A stretch of 64,000 nucleotides of DNA from Acanthopleura granulata (lineage: Eukaryota; Mollusca; Polyplacophora; Chitonida; Chitonidae). The position numbers and the translations under genes are program-made. The stretch spans positions 6,987,999-7,051,998 of the forward strand of contig JABBOT010000015.1 in assembly GCA_016165875.1 (NCBI GenBank), written 5' to 3'. Positions within the stretch are counted from its first letter, which is position 1, and each line of letters opens with the position of its first letter. Shown here piece after piece: positions 26,101 to 35,070 of this stretch. The notes beneath the pieces are model-generated. The model was not told the DNA's origin and did not search any database. It worked only from the letters and a program-made list of their open reading frames with translations.

Positions 26101-29100
26101 ATCAAATGCCACAATGCCTGTAGCTTCGACGCGGACGAACGGGTTCATTGAGTATTTATAGCTCTCATATTCTTCAATAAGGTAAAGAGACAGAAATCTC
26201 CATTAATTAAATTATTTGCAAATACAAAAAGGAAAAAAAAGAGATATCCTTTGTAAAAATATTTCGTTAAATAAATATCTGCGATCGCTTGGCATGATTG
26301 TCACATTAAATAATCCACAACCAAGCCATCTCGAAAGAATGGAGAGGTTGGAGAGCTCCGAATTCTCCACAATGTAGTACTTCCGGCTAAAAGAATTGAA
26401 TCGGAGAGGTCCGGGATCTCCGGAGAGAGAAAAAGAATCAACCTTTGGTGGAATTCATTAGCACCACCAAATCACTGTTTTCGTAACTTTGTTACCTCCT
26501 AGTTTGGAGAATGCACAGACGGAATCTAGATCAAGGTACTAAAGCTTCGATTACAATGAAGCAATACATATACATGGCAAGCTGACATTTGACCAAGAGA
26601 TGAATAAACATCATAAACATCCACAACAGCCAGACTATGACCACCTTCGTTGTTCTGAATTTGCTCGTAAAAATATACGACGTCGATCACTTAAATATAT
26701 GGGATTTAAAAACTAGAAGAAGATTCTTTGTTTAAGATCAAACCTTAGAAGAAATAAACCATTGAAGTGCCTATACAGAAGAATGAACTGCATTTGTGAT
26801 TCTTCAAATATTTCGTTATTTCTGGACAGCATCAGTTGAAACATTGAAATGGGATGCCTTTTCCTGCCCAATGGCGATTCGGTCCCAAGCTGACTTTACT
26901 ATTGTTATCTTGCATTGTTCGAGTAATATCTTATCAGTTTGCCCATAAAAAACGTCATCGTAAATGGAAGAATGAACAAACCTTTGACCTAAGTTACCAT
27001 CGGCGGTAAAAGTTCTAAATTAAAAATTTACAATATTTACTTTCTTGGTTGATATGGACTGACTGATTATTGCGCCATATGCCATGTCTCTAAACTGCGT
27101 AGTTAAATATGTGAAGCTTTGTCTGTAAGTAGCCGAAGTCTCCCCCAGGCCCCTTTCCAGAAACTCCCCACCCTAATCTCTAGAATTCAAGAAACTGGGA
27201 CCACTTTAACAACACCTGGTAACTCACAGTTCTCATGACTTTTTCGTAAAAGACATTGTCTTGGTTATAATGCCATAACACAACGCCATTTACGAGAAAA
27301 GTTACGAGATTTTACGAAATTTTGTGAAAGTTAGCCCTGGAAGGTCCTTGCTGAATCAAACTTTACTCACCAAAGTACATTAAGACGAACGATCCGCCCA
27401 GCATGATGACAGTCTGTAACGTATCCGTGTAAATCACCGCAGCGAGACCTCCTGTGAATCACAAAACATATTTTACAAGCTTAAACACACACAATACATG
27501 TCCTGTAAATCACAAAACATACCTTGTAAGTTTAAGTACACACAATATCAGTCCTGCAAATCACAAACACATTTTGTAAGCTTAAGTCCACACAATATCA
27601 GTCTTGAAAATCATAAAAACACACTCTGTAAGGTAAAGTACACACAATATCAGTCCTGTAAATGACAGCACACTTTGTGAAGTTGCTAAGTATAGACGGC
27701 ATACAAAAGTCTCTCGCCGAAGGCAAGAGTATATTACACCCATATTCTGGGCAAAACGTTCCTCGTGCACTAGACGAAAACCGATGGATCACTCCAGGCG
27801 TTCGGGTTTATTGGTCTCGCAACCCTGTGATTGGTGATAAAAGTAATAAACACCGTTGTTTGCAGCAAAGTTGAAATAAATCACATAAATTAGCAAATAA
27901 TTCGTTTTATAATCTCTGAACGGCAGTTACACGCATCTTAGGCTCAGGCTGTAAGAAATAGCGGCCAAAAAGCATTAAAACATGCATCCGTATGCATAAA
28001 AGCATATTTTGTCCAAAACCTGCGCATCTTACATAATACGCTGTAAAATAACCAACCTCCAACGCCTTTAATGGGTGATTAAACTTCAAGCAAGCGAGTT
28101 TATTAAATATACAGATATATTTAACTATTAAACATAGGTGTCTAAAACACCCGTATAGGCCTATACTATACTGCTGTAATCTCCAGGTGCTTAATACCTG
28201 ATACATAAAAGTGTTTATAAGTTAATCATATCGAATTTTACAATGTATTTATTTAAGGTGTTAATAAGTTGTTTCCCTTCCTTACCTATGATAGTGTAGA
28301 TGGCCGTTACCACGGTAACGCAGGCAATGGAAATGTACATGTCCCAGCCAGTCGCTTGCTGGATGAAGACCGCGCCTGCGTAAACACTAACCTGCAAGAG
28401 CGAACGAACGGTTATGGCTTAACGCCATATCGTGATGAATTGATCTACCAAGAATGACGGTGAAATCTATATAGCCATAAATACGAATTAACATGTGACA
28501 TACACCCATCTTCCTTTCCTTTTGAGATTTACCCATGTTTCAAATTACCACAAAGATGGCATCAGTTGATAAATAAACCATCTAAGACAAAACAATTTCC
28601 CAAGTTTCTAGACAAATTACTTACCGAAATTGTTTGAATTATCAGAAGAAAAATCGCCAGAACAGAGAGATAGAAACGGAGCTTTTTCCGGCCAAATCTT
28701 TTCTTTAGATATTCTGGCATCGTATAGGCCTGTAAATATAAGCAAGGACATAATGAATAAAGGACATTCCAAGATCTCCTCAAAAGAAACAAACCAATAC
28801 AGAAGATAGCATTAATTATAACTCCGAGACCCGGAACTATATATAAACATATTCTACAGTTTTTGAGTTATAATTAAACGCTTCAGAAAATTTAGAAATC
28901 CAACAACCAACACGGACCAGAACACGATGTACGTATGAGCCATAATCTGGAATTTCCCTGCACTAAAGGCCATTTTTGTGTTAAAAATAGACCGAGTTAC
29001 AGGTCAAATTTAACGTCAATACAATTATATTGTACACAGTCCTTAAAACATACCTTCCGCACAACTTCTATGTATTAAAAGTTCATACCACATACCCACA

Positions 29101-32100
29101 TAACCTCATAGCACAATGTACAACCCGTCTTATAAGGTAGATATGGCCTTTAACAGTTTAACAAAAAACTTACCTCCGACGACACATAAACCGGAATGAA
29201 AAACCAGCCTAGGAGCATCAGGATGAACACGGCCTGAAAATGTACATGTGAACCGAAAAAAAAATAACCAAAACGAACAGAGCATGAACATTTAAATATG
29301 AACAGGAATGAAAAACCAGCCTAGACCCATCAGGATGAACATGGAATGAAACTGTACATGTGAACCGAAAAAAAAAAACAGAAAATAACCAAAATGACCA
29401 GAGCGTGAACATTTAAATATCAACCGAAATGAGAAGCCAGAAAAAGTGCATCATGCAAATTGTAAAATGCCATTATAAAAGACCACAACATGGAGAGTTA
29501 AACCAAAGCAGTATCCGTAGTGTGATTGTATAAGACAGCTCATGATTGAGGCATTGTTCATTAAACAGATTATAAAATTCTCCCCTGAATGTAAAAAAAC
29601 TGTTTGAAACTGTATGAATTCGTTGCTGAATTATCTTCGTTTGCAGTGTGAAGTAGTGTGCTGCCGAATGAGGATATGAAGGCGTCCATGCTTTGAGGCT
29701 TATGATGGATTGGCCAATCAGAGAGCTAAGAGATATCAGCTATTCATAAGCTGTGACGTAAATGTTCTCAGTTGTCTGTCAATGTAACAGTAATAACATG
29801 GGGACAGCACAGTGTTTTAATGTTAAATGTTTTAATTATGTTTTTAATAACAAGTACATGGGTGAACAACACTGGAAAGTATTTCAAGACCATTGTGTTG
29901 TGGTGGTAGTAAATTTCCTGATATGTATAGTTAAGTTGCAAACACAACCCGGGGAGTTTACTACTGTTTCAGGTGACAAGAGTGTTCCGCGCTTAGAACA
30001 ATTATGTCACAGCTTAGACAGAAAGGCTCGATGGAGAACGGCCAAATGCCAGTTTCCGCTGTCGTAGTAGCTGTTAGAAAATATACTTTACCGAAATTAG
30101 CATAATACCGCGCAAAGTTTTTGACAAACTTAACTTAAACCATGCACTGTCTTTCACTTTAACAAATCGCGTAATCGGTGAAATATTCGGTATATTTGTC
30201 TCAGCTAACAATACGACCTTATTCTAATTGTTCATGTTAAATGCTTAAATGCTAACTACTTAATACCAGGGTTCGGCTTCATGAAGCCACCCTTAGCGAA
30301 GTGCACTTCATATATCGCTATAGCATATGCTGTTTAGGGATTATTTAGTGTAGTGCGCTTCATGACACTGGTCTCTGACCCTAATACCATGCATCGTCTA
30401 ATTAGAGCAAACAATTTCAGTAATTTTAATATTAATTATACGGCGTCACTAGTCTAGTATCTCTCAAAATGCTGTGGCGTAGTCACATTTAAGTGTTTTT
30501 TCCATGAAAACAGTGCAAAGGGACCAGTAGGGCCCACTTGCAGGAAGCCCTCTTGACTTTACAAGCTCGTAGTTGCTATGGTGGCGTAATACCTACTGTG
30601 CTGGTTGCCATGGTATCTACGTGCTTGTAACGTTAAGAGGGCTTCGTGCAATTGGGCCCATTCACATGGGACTCTCAGCCCACCAACAGAATCCGGGTTT
30701 CTGCAGGGGATACAATATAAAATCTTACCGGTTAGAAAGTAAAACCTCCAAAAACAGTGTAGGCATACGAATCTCGAAAATGTTCTGTCGTATAGTACAA
30801 AGGATTAATGAATACATGAATTTGACTTACATGCCACTCAAATATAATGACCGCTATTCCCGATGCCGCGGCGGTGCCCGCCATTCCGATGAAAAACTGG
30901 CTCCCAACATTTGAAGAAAAGATCGAAGCGCCAACCTAAATAAAAGATCACAAACATATATATCCACGAAAACTGAATGGGTAGAATTCATCGTGTCTTG
31001 CCAAATGCCATTGTAAAGATTTTTGTAAGAGTAATCCGATGAAGTTTTAAAGGAGATGGTACGACAATATGTATAATAAATTTATAGTGAATTTTTTTTC
31101 TTTAAATAATGTTTAGTGTCCTGTTAAAAGATTTGTTACTGACATCTAGGGCCATCACCCACCCACGCACAAAAGGTAAGATATAATAATAATTTAAAAA
31201 AAAAACATGATTGTCTAAGGTACCGAAATTAGTCATAGAGACAACCGTTCTTGAGGAAAACGGCGAACACCAATCAAATAAATACATAAATTGGCAAATT
31301 ACAATAATAATGATCAAAGCGATGTCTTCAGGCTTGTGCTTAACAGTCAAGATACCTACCAAGAAGGCAAACTAGATGAAAGTATGGCAGATCTTATTCC
31401 AAGACATGCTCCCAAATAAAAGACATTTAATAAAGCCATCTGTCCTATTTCCCTCCCTATGTAGTGTCCGTAAGCAGGAGTGAAACCGGGTAACTTCCAT
31501 TGCGGTTATTGAAAATCAGTTTTCCTAAATTTTCAGGTTGCCCACTATATCGGTGTATCCGTTGACTGGAATGATTTTACTGGTCAAACAGGAAACCTGG
31601 GGCAATATCTCAGGCAATATGTTTTGCTTATATTCATATTTTCCCCAAATATTCCATATTAAATGTTCCTCCTGTACATGTCTTGGGTGAGTCAGTTTGA
31701 TTCGACAGCCACTTCAGTGTCTGAGACTCAGTGTATGGAAAAGGAATTGCGAAGTAAAAGAGTGATCCTATTGCTTGGAGTTGTTTCGAGAAACTCACAA
31801 TTTTAACCTGTATGTGATACTGTTTTGCTGTTTTATATATCATCGATAACATTCGAGCAACATCCTTGTCCATAATTGTTTAGTGGATGAGCCTGCGCAT
31901 GCGTTATCAGCCGTTGCTCTTACCGGAAGCCAGATCATTGATCTCCCCGCTAGAAAGTATCCCTTCAGACTTCCGGTGTTGGCGAAAAGCGAGGACTGCA
32001 AAACAGAAATAACATGGTTGTAACACATAATACAAAAGAACCATTCAAGTTATAGACGGTTGAACACACAGAAAAATAATCTTCAAATTTTAACAGAGAG

Positions 32101-35070
32101 TCTTTCGTCTGAGTGATATTATAGCGTGTATTCTGTTATTAACATAATATTGTGTCATATTCAACATAGCATCCTGTCTTTATACAATCTTTATATAATG
32201 TTATATTGTGATGGGAGTTAGAGGGACCTCCGTCACCTGGTAGACGCGCTATCACAGTACAATTAATGACACAGAATTAATTCGATGTCTGAAAAGGATT
32301 GACCCGGTAGATGGACGAAAATGCAATCCGTCATTCATTAAATAACGGTTTTAACGGAGGATTTTTTTTTGAAAGAGAGTAAGTTCAAGTCCAGCTCTGG
32401 CTGATTTCCTCTCCGGTTGAAGGTTTCCTCCCACCATAATGTTGAGCGCCGTCACGTAAATGAGACAACAATGAGACAAATAAATAAATAAATAATGTTA
32501 AATTAATATTTGGTCTATATTTTCATAGAATAATTTGTAACTTTAGCAGAATAAACTGCTTCAAAAACAGAATACAGCGAAGGAAAACATAACAATCTTT
32601 AATGTACGATCTGTACATAGCAGCCTACAAAAAAGTAAATCGCAAAACTTTTAAAGGTCGGGAGATATATGAGACCTCAAGAACCAGTACTCAACTCCAC
32701 CAGAATGATGGATCATTATATGCGGCATGGATTAACGCCCTTGTTTGGAAATGACGTCTTGAGAAATAAGTGAAAGCAGGAAATCGAGCTATGGGATTTA
32801 TCAGCTCTCTGGCCAGCAGTTGAAACGTAGGGGTATACCTAGATACAGAACCGCAGGTCTCCTTTTTAAATACGGTGACGAAGAGCTACAGAGCGAAAAC
32901 CAACGAAAGTGGGTGGGTGGCTTCGCTGCTTAGGCACGAATCCTAGTCTAAACATTATGCAAAGAAAGCTAGATCAATAAAAACTCCTGGTTTCAATAAA
33001 GTTATCTCTTGCGCCGCCATTTAAGGCAGACCTATAGGTATAGGTTACACGCTGGGTAGCCCTGCATTTCCAACTGAAACCCGCCGTGACATCATTCAGC
33101 CTGGTTTCGCATTGGCTTCAGCTGACCTATGTCTGCAGCCTTTGTCTCCGTCTAGGAGAGCTGCAGTCCTGTATCCAGGGAATACCTTTTCCTTCTCAGT
33201 GTCGACTCGGTTCCTTGCCGACATGCCATCAGTGATACGTTACCAGTTTGCCAACAAAACTTTATGGTGATGGATATTAAACAATGCAACTTAGGCCCGA
33301 ATTACTTTACATAGTGTTGTACGTATAATGGCAGGTGAAGGGTCGACGGGTACAAAAAATATCACCTGTTCTCGCTGAGTAGTCTTGTTTAAAAGTTAGT
33401 AAATGTCAAATGCTTTGCATGGATGTCAGTTGAATACGTCATTGGCATTTCTAGATTTGAATAGTGCTCTGTAAAAATGACCACAGAAAATCTAATTAGG
33501 CATATACAGGAGTAGACATGTTGCGTATTTTTGTAAAATGTACATCAATTTCATGAAGGTCTAATTATCGACGTTTTTATTTTTGTCTCAAAAGTGTTTG
33601 AAATCATACTTTTTCTATTCATTTACACAATTTTACACACACGTTTTAAAATCATATGGATTAATTTAATTACTTTTTGAAAAAGAAAATAAAAGATTTT
33701 TTTGGCTTATGATGTATCGCACTCAGTGTATATATTCTTCACCTCACTACATTCATGCTATGGTGGAGTTTTCCCCGTTATATAATTTGCACCAAGTAGT
33801 AGCCCAGAATTATTCCTTTCTCAGAATGCATAGAATTATTCCTTTCGCAGAATGCCTAAGCTGCGGTCTGTGGTCTGTGGTTTTCTCGCTGCAAACGTAT
33901 TTTTACATTTTTCTATTAGATTGATGTTTCACCCCGTATACTCAAGAATATTTCCCTTCATGCGGCCTCATTATGGTGAGAGGAAGCTTAACAGAGCCCG
34001 GGGAAAAGCCACAATCATCCGCTAAGAGCCTTTAAATGCATGACCAAGCTTTTTTAGAAATAGAAATGTAAGCCTATATTAAATGAAGAGGCAGCAAATA
34101 ATGAACGTTACTATCTATTTTCGTTATCCAAGAGCAAGACTTTCACATGATTAATGTTTCGTGAAAAACGTTAAATAATTTGTGCGTCTAGGAGGTTTTG
34201 CAAAAGCAACCATATTCAGGACTGTGGTCAATGAGCGAAAAAATGCAAAATACTGTTTTGCGAAAATGCTTTAGATATATGCCAAAAAAATACCAGGCGG
34301 GTCGACTGTTCGAGGACTATTTTCTTGCATATGATTTATGTTTTTTATTTTAAAAAACTATTAAAAATCCTATTTTTATTAACATGGTTAAGTCCGTTTT
34401 CTTTCCCGAAAGTTCCTCCGCCAACAAGTATTTCATTATCCATGAAAATATCTTTTAAAAACTATTTTGTTCTGCCACTCTGTGAAGACACCCTGTGCTT
34501 GGCTATACATAGATGTAGACGGGGACAAAAGATATTTGAAACAGCTGGATTTGATCTCATAACCATGTTGGCCTAGCATACGAGCATGCATGCGTTAAAG
34601 TGAATATAGGCTAGGTTAAGCTGGGTAAGACGTGACAACAGCTCTAGTGTGAGAAATACGGTTAAAATGGCCACCATAAATTCCGATCTATTACGAATAT
34701 CTATCCTTATTTAACAATATATGAAAAAAAAAAGAACAGAAAATGGCCCCCTAGAATGTTTTGACCTGCTTGGGTAAGATATCACTTAGACCTACATTCA
34801 AACACGTGAAACCTGCATAGTGCCTTCAAATCACGAAAATCTGGCGTATTTTCCCATATGTTTGGCCCCCCAACTCACTCATGCGTAACGGGCGTGTACA
34901 GAATTTAACTCTTGCACGTCCATATATGAAAACCCTTACAGGCCTAACAGCAATGGCCGGCTAACAACTCCCACAACACTTACCACTAAACCAATCGCCA
35001 TCACCAGCACAAAATACAACACAATCACCAGAACGTCCAGCCATTCTAGCGCCTGAACTCCTTCCACCAT
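13975..35070 (-). CDS. Sodium/sugar cotransporter, SLC5 (SGLT) family, 15 coding exons
   Basis: Plasma-membrane symporter that couples Na+ entry to uptake of a sugar or similar solute. Coding exons in transcript order: 34984-35070, 31924-31995, 30831-30935, 29174-29233, 28625-28729, 28286-28391, 27371-27451, 25171-25382, 24591-24726, 23581-23688, 21084-21234, 17160-17328, 15640-15855, 14668-14830, 13975-14186. They join in frame to 660 codons plus TGA; human SGLT1 is about 664. All introns are GT-AG and phases match at every junction. The ATG at 35070 is the first in frame after an upstream TGA. Conserved SLC5 motifs include [18 protein letters not shown] (180-196), WCTDQVIVQR (272-281), LTSVFNSAS (375-383) and the last-helix exon. 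Sugar-site equivalents N62, E86, W272, K302 and Q438 are kept. Positions matching human H83, Y290 and F453 are F67, A271 and W434, so the substrate may not be glucose. Closest by eye to the SLC5A1/SLC5A9-type clade; member not assigned. Confidence 0.95.
14668..14830 (-). CDS. SLC5 exon 14 (cytoplasmic loop)
   Basis: 163 bp, residues 537-591. Begins [11 protein letters not shown], matching the start of the variable intracellular loop in SGLTs, then a hydrophilic, Asp/Gln/Pro-rich low-conservation segment. It is needed to restore frame: exon 13 joined directly to exon 15 would hit a stop at the fifth codon. Donor GTGAGT. Confidence 0.88.
14992..15203 (-). mobile_element. SINE (main family) in SLC5 intron 13
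   Basis: (ATTT)n tail, TTACACGGTGCTCAAGAACA, GGTGGGAGGGAACC, CATTCGCAGGTTGCTGGCG, CACGTACGACCGGAGAG and TTGAACTCACAGCGACCGCA. Antisense to the SLC5 reading direction it would be sense; the head after box B is lost. Confidence 0.85.
15361..15394. repeat. (CCCCA)n microsatellite
   Basis: About six to seven units of CCCCA in SLC5 intron 13. Confidence 0.9.
15640..15855 (-). CDS. SLC5 exon 13
   Basis: 216 bp, residues 465-536, phase 0 at both ends. Begins [18 protein letters not shown], then an extracellular loop with two spaced residues PAC and GYPD, and the helix start [10 protein letters not shown]. Donor GTGAGA. Confidence 0.95.
16506..16632 (-). mobile_element. SINE (main family) fragment in SLC5 intron 12
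   Basis: (ATTT)n tail, TCGCCGTTTTTAGAACATTT, GGTGGGGGTAAACCGGGCAG and CGACCATCCACAGGTT. Only the 3' half is present. Confidence 0.8.
17160..17328 (-). CDS. SLC5 exon 12 (sugar gate helix)
   Basis: 169 bp, residues 408-464. Encodes [12 protein letters not shown] and [14 protein letters not shown]438 matches the sugar-binding Gln457 of human SGLT1. W434 replaces the inner gate Phe453 and Q441 replaces Thr460. The following YLAPPI motif is kept, but the usual WKR after it is WTR. Donor GTATGA. Confidence 0.94.
17420..17498 (+). mobile_element. SINE (main family) 3' end in SLC5 intron 11
   Basis: CTCCCACCGCAATGCTGGCC, CCGTCGTGTATGTGAAAT and ATCAATCAAATAAATAAA mark the last ~80 bp of the main SINE. 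It ends about 90 bp upstream of the exon 12 acceptor in transcript direction. Confidence 0.75.
17675..17764 (-). mobile_element. tRNA-like head of another SINE
   Basis: On the minus strand the sequence begins CACGGTGGCCTAGTGGTTAG followed by TACATCCGCCTTGAGGTCGGG. This is a tRNA-type box A in the TGGCCTAGTGG form with a decayed box B. The copy is short and its body is unclear. Confidence 0.5.
18435..18700 (+). mobile_element. Full-length SINE with perfect target duplication
   Basis: Complete main-family SINE, from the head CTTGGCTCAGTCGGTTAGCG through GTGAGTTCAAGTCC (box B) to GGCGTAAAACACCAATC and the (AAAT)n tail. It is flanked by an exact 13-bp direct repeat, TACTAAAGTAAAG, at 18422-18434 and 18701-18713. 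It lies in SLC5 intron 11. Confidence 0.93.
21084..21234 (-). CDS. SLC5 exon 11 (Na2 site)
   Basis: 151 bp, residues 358-408. Contains [17 protein letters not shown] and [19 protein letters not shown]373 and T374 align with the human Na2-site serines 392 and 393; A370 replaces S389, a change also compatible with Na+ binding in bacterial vSGLT. Ends [10 protein letters not shown]. Donor GTAAGT. Confidence 0.96.
21475..21684. mobile_element. Small mariner-type MITE in SLC5 intron 10/11 region
   Basis: 210 bp flanked by TA on both sides. The ends are AAGGGTGTCCCAGAAGTTGCG and, on the other strand, CAGGGTGTCCCAGAAGTTGCG. The centre (around 21563) is a strong hairpin reading ATGATAATAAT...ATTATTATCA. 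A TA target and GGGTGTCCC ends fit the Tc1/mariner group. No coding capacity. Located in SLC5 intron 10, upstream of exon 11. Confidence 0.8.
23040..23283 (+). mobile_element. SINE of a second 3' type, in SLC5 intron 10
   Basis: Contains CAGGTGGAAAAGTTCGCCAG, GCCAAAGGTCGGTGGTTTTC and a tail TAAACGAAATATTCGTGAG followed by ACACTAAACAACAATAAAAT. This 3' architecture differs from the main family in having the GGTCGGTGGTTTTCTCC block. Head unclear. Confidence 0.6.
23421..23551 (+). mobile_element. SINE (main family) 3' part beside the exon 10 donor
   Basis: TTTCCTTCCACCATAATCCT, CGCCGTCGTTTAAGTAAAAT and AAATCAAATAAATGAATAAA. In transcript direction its tail lies about 24 bp into intron 10. Confidence 0.75.
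23581..23688 (-). CDS. SLC5 exon 10 (cysteine-rich loop)
   Basis: 108 bp, residues 322-358. Encodes the extracellular loop with C326, C332, C336 and C342, in the spacing usual for SGLTs, followed by [13 protein letters not shown]. Donor GTGAGG. A SINE remnant ends about 24 bp from this donor. Confidence 0.94.
24591..24726 (-). CDS. SLC5 exon 9
   Basis: 136 bp, residues 277-322. Begins [10 protein letters not shown] and includes GYLK, whose Lys302 aligns with the sugar-contacting Lys321 of human SGLT1, then IPGMMSRIL. Donor GTGAGT. Confidence 0.95.
25171..25382 (-). CDS. SLC5 exon 8
   Basis: 212 bp, residues 206-276. Holds the extracellular loop with a possible N-glycosylation site (NVT at 233-235), the family motif HIFRDP (245-250) and the PWPG stretch, then a membrane helix ending WCTDQ. 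A271 replaces the Tyr290 of human SGLT1. The donor is GTTGGT, the weakest in the gene. Confidence 0.94.
25431..25673 (+). mobile_element. SINE (main family) close to the exon 8 acceptor
   Basis: Head GGCCTCCGTGGCCGAAGG, then TGCCTCTCACCAATGCCG, CAAGTCCAGCTCAGGCTGG and CGTCGTATAAGTGAAATATA, then an (AAAT)n tail. The head lies about 48 bp from the intron 7 acceptor. It is antisense to the transcript. Confidence 0.9.
27371..27451 (-). CDS. SLC5 exon 7
   Basis: 81 bp, residues 179-206 with split codons at both ends. Encodes [18 protein letters not shown], the most conserved stretch of SGLT-type transporters. Its acceptor is the first of a series of similar CAG-ending sequences in a minisatellite that fills the end of the intron. 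Confidence 0.96.
27452..27690 (-). repeat. Roughly 51-bp minisatellite abutting the exon 7 acceptor
   Basis: About 4.5 units, each beginning (plus strand) CCTGTAAATCACAAA and ending ACACACAATATCAGT. On the transcript strand each unit ends in a pyrimidine-rich GTGATTTxCAG. The last unit supplies the true acceptor of exon 7 and the others look like further acceptor sites. Confidence 0.88.
28286..28391 (-). CDS. SLC5 exon 6
   Basis: 106 bp, ending one base into codon 179. Encodes [10 protein letters not shown] and the following membrane helix that leads into the sodium:solute symporter family signature (TAIYTIIGG across the junction with exon 7). Confidence 0.94.
28625..28729 (-). CDS. SLC5 exon 5
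   Basis: 35 codons (109-143), phase 0 at both ends. Contains the SLC5 signature [11 protein letters not shown] (111-121) followed by a hydrophobic helix. Donor GTAAGT. Confidence 0.94.
29174..29233 (-). CDS. SLC5 exon 4
   Basis: 20 codons (89-108), phase 0 at both ends, encoding a membrane helix with [10 protein letters not shown]. Donor GTAAGT. Its sequence and flank are partly repeated in tandem just upstream in intron 3 (29305-29440). Confidence 0.92.
29193..29440 (-). repeat. Tandem duplication covering most of SLC5 exon 4
   Basis: A unit of about 112 bp (29193-29304) is repeated at 29305-29424, with a partial third copy after that. The second copy still encodes GLGWFFIP in the transcript direction. 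Its acceptor AG is changed (TTTCATTCC for TTTCAGGCC), the donor is missing, and the frame meets TAA after VHI. Confidence 0.88.
29487..30172 (+). repeat. Dispersed repeat, copy A (SLC5 intron 3)
   Basis: About 690 bp sharing extended similarity, in the same order, with 52055-52787. Shared anchors include ACAGATTATAAAATTC / TAAGTTTACAAAATTC, AGATATCAGCT...CAGCTGTGACGTAAATGTTCT and TGTCTTTCACTTTAA. A frame from 29762 encodes [13 protein letters not shown]...[13 protein letters not shown], with recognisable counterparts in copy B. Origin unknown. Confidence 0.75.
30529..30660. mobile_element. Foldback (palindromic) element in SLC5 intron 3
   Basis: Two arms of about 53 bp, starting GGGCCCACTTGCAGGAAGCC and, on the other strand, TGGGCCCAATTGCACGAAGC, surround a 26-bp spacer. 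The arms agree at roughly 85 % of positions by eye. Typical of a small foldback MITE; no coding content. Confidence 0.8.
30831..30935 (-). CDS. SLC5 exon 3 (core helix with Na+ and sugar ligands)
   Basis: 35 codons (54-88), phase 0 at both ends. Carries [10 protein letters not shown] and the [10 protein letters not shown] segment. N62 and E86 align with the human SGLT1 sugar ligands N78 and E102. F67 stands where human H83 is, and Q66 replaces Gly82. S60 and V63 align with the human Na2-site residues A76 and I79. Confidence 0.94.
31924..31995 (-). CDS. SLC5 exon 2
   Basis: 24 codons (30-53), phase 0 at both ends. Contains the family-typical loop and helix start GYFLAGRSM (residues 41-49). 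The acceptor follows a T-rich tract ending TTTTGCAG; the donor is GTAAGA. Confidence 0.93.
32220..32493 (+). mobile_element. SINE (main family), interrupted, in SLC5 intron 1
   Basis: The head GGGACCTCCGTCACCTGGTAG is followed by about 110 bp of unrelated AT-rich sequence. The SINE resumes at AAGTTCAAGTCCAGCTCTGG and runs through TTTCCTCCCACCATAATG to an (AAAT)n tail. An insertion or a patchwork origin would explain the break. Confidence 0.7.
33920..34022 (-). mobile_element. SINE (main family) fragment in SLC5 intron 1
   Basis: GTTTCACCCCGTATACTCAA, GCCTCATTATGGTGAGAGGA and CACAATCATCCGCT mark a truncated, decayed copy. Confidence 0.65.
34984..35070 (-). CDS. SLC5 exon 1
   Basis: 29 codons, phase 0 end. 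Encodes the N-terminus and the first membrane helix (residues 12-29, ending in VLVMAIGLV). The start is fixed by an in-frame TGA 17 codons upstream with no ATG between. The donor is a consensus GTAAGT. Confidence 0.93.
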
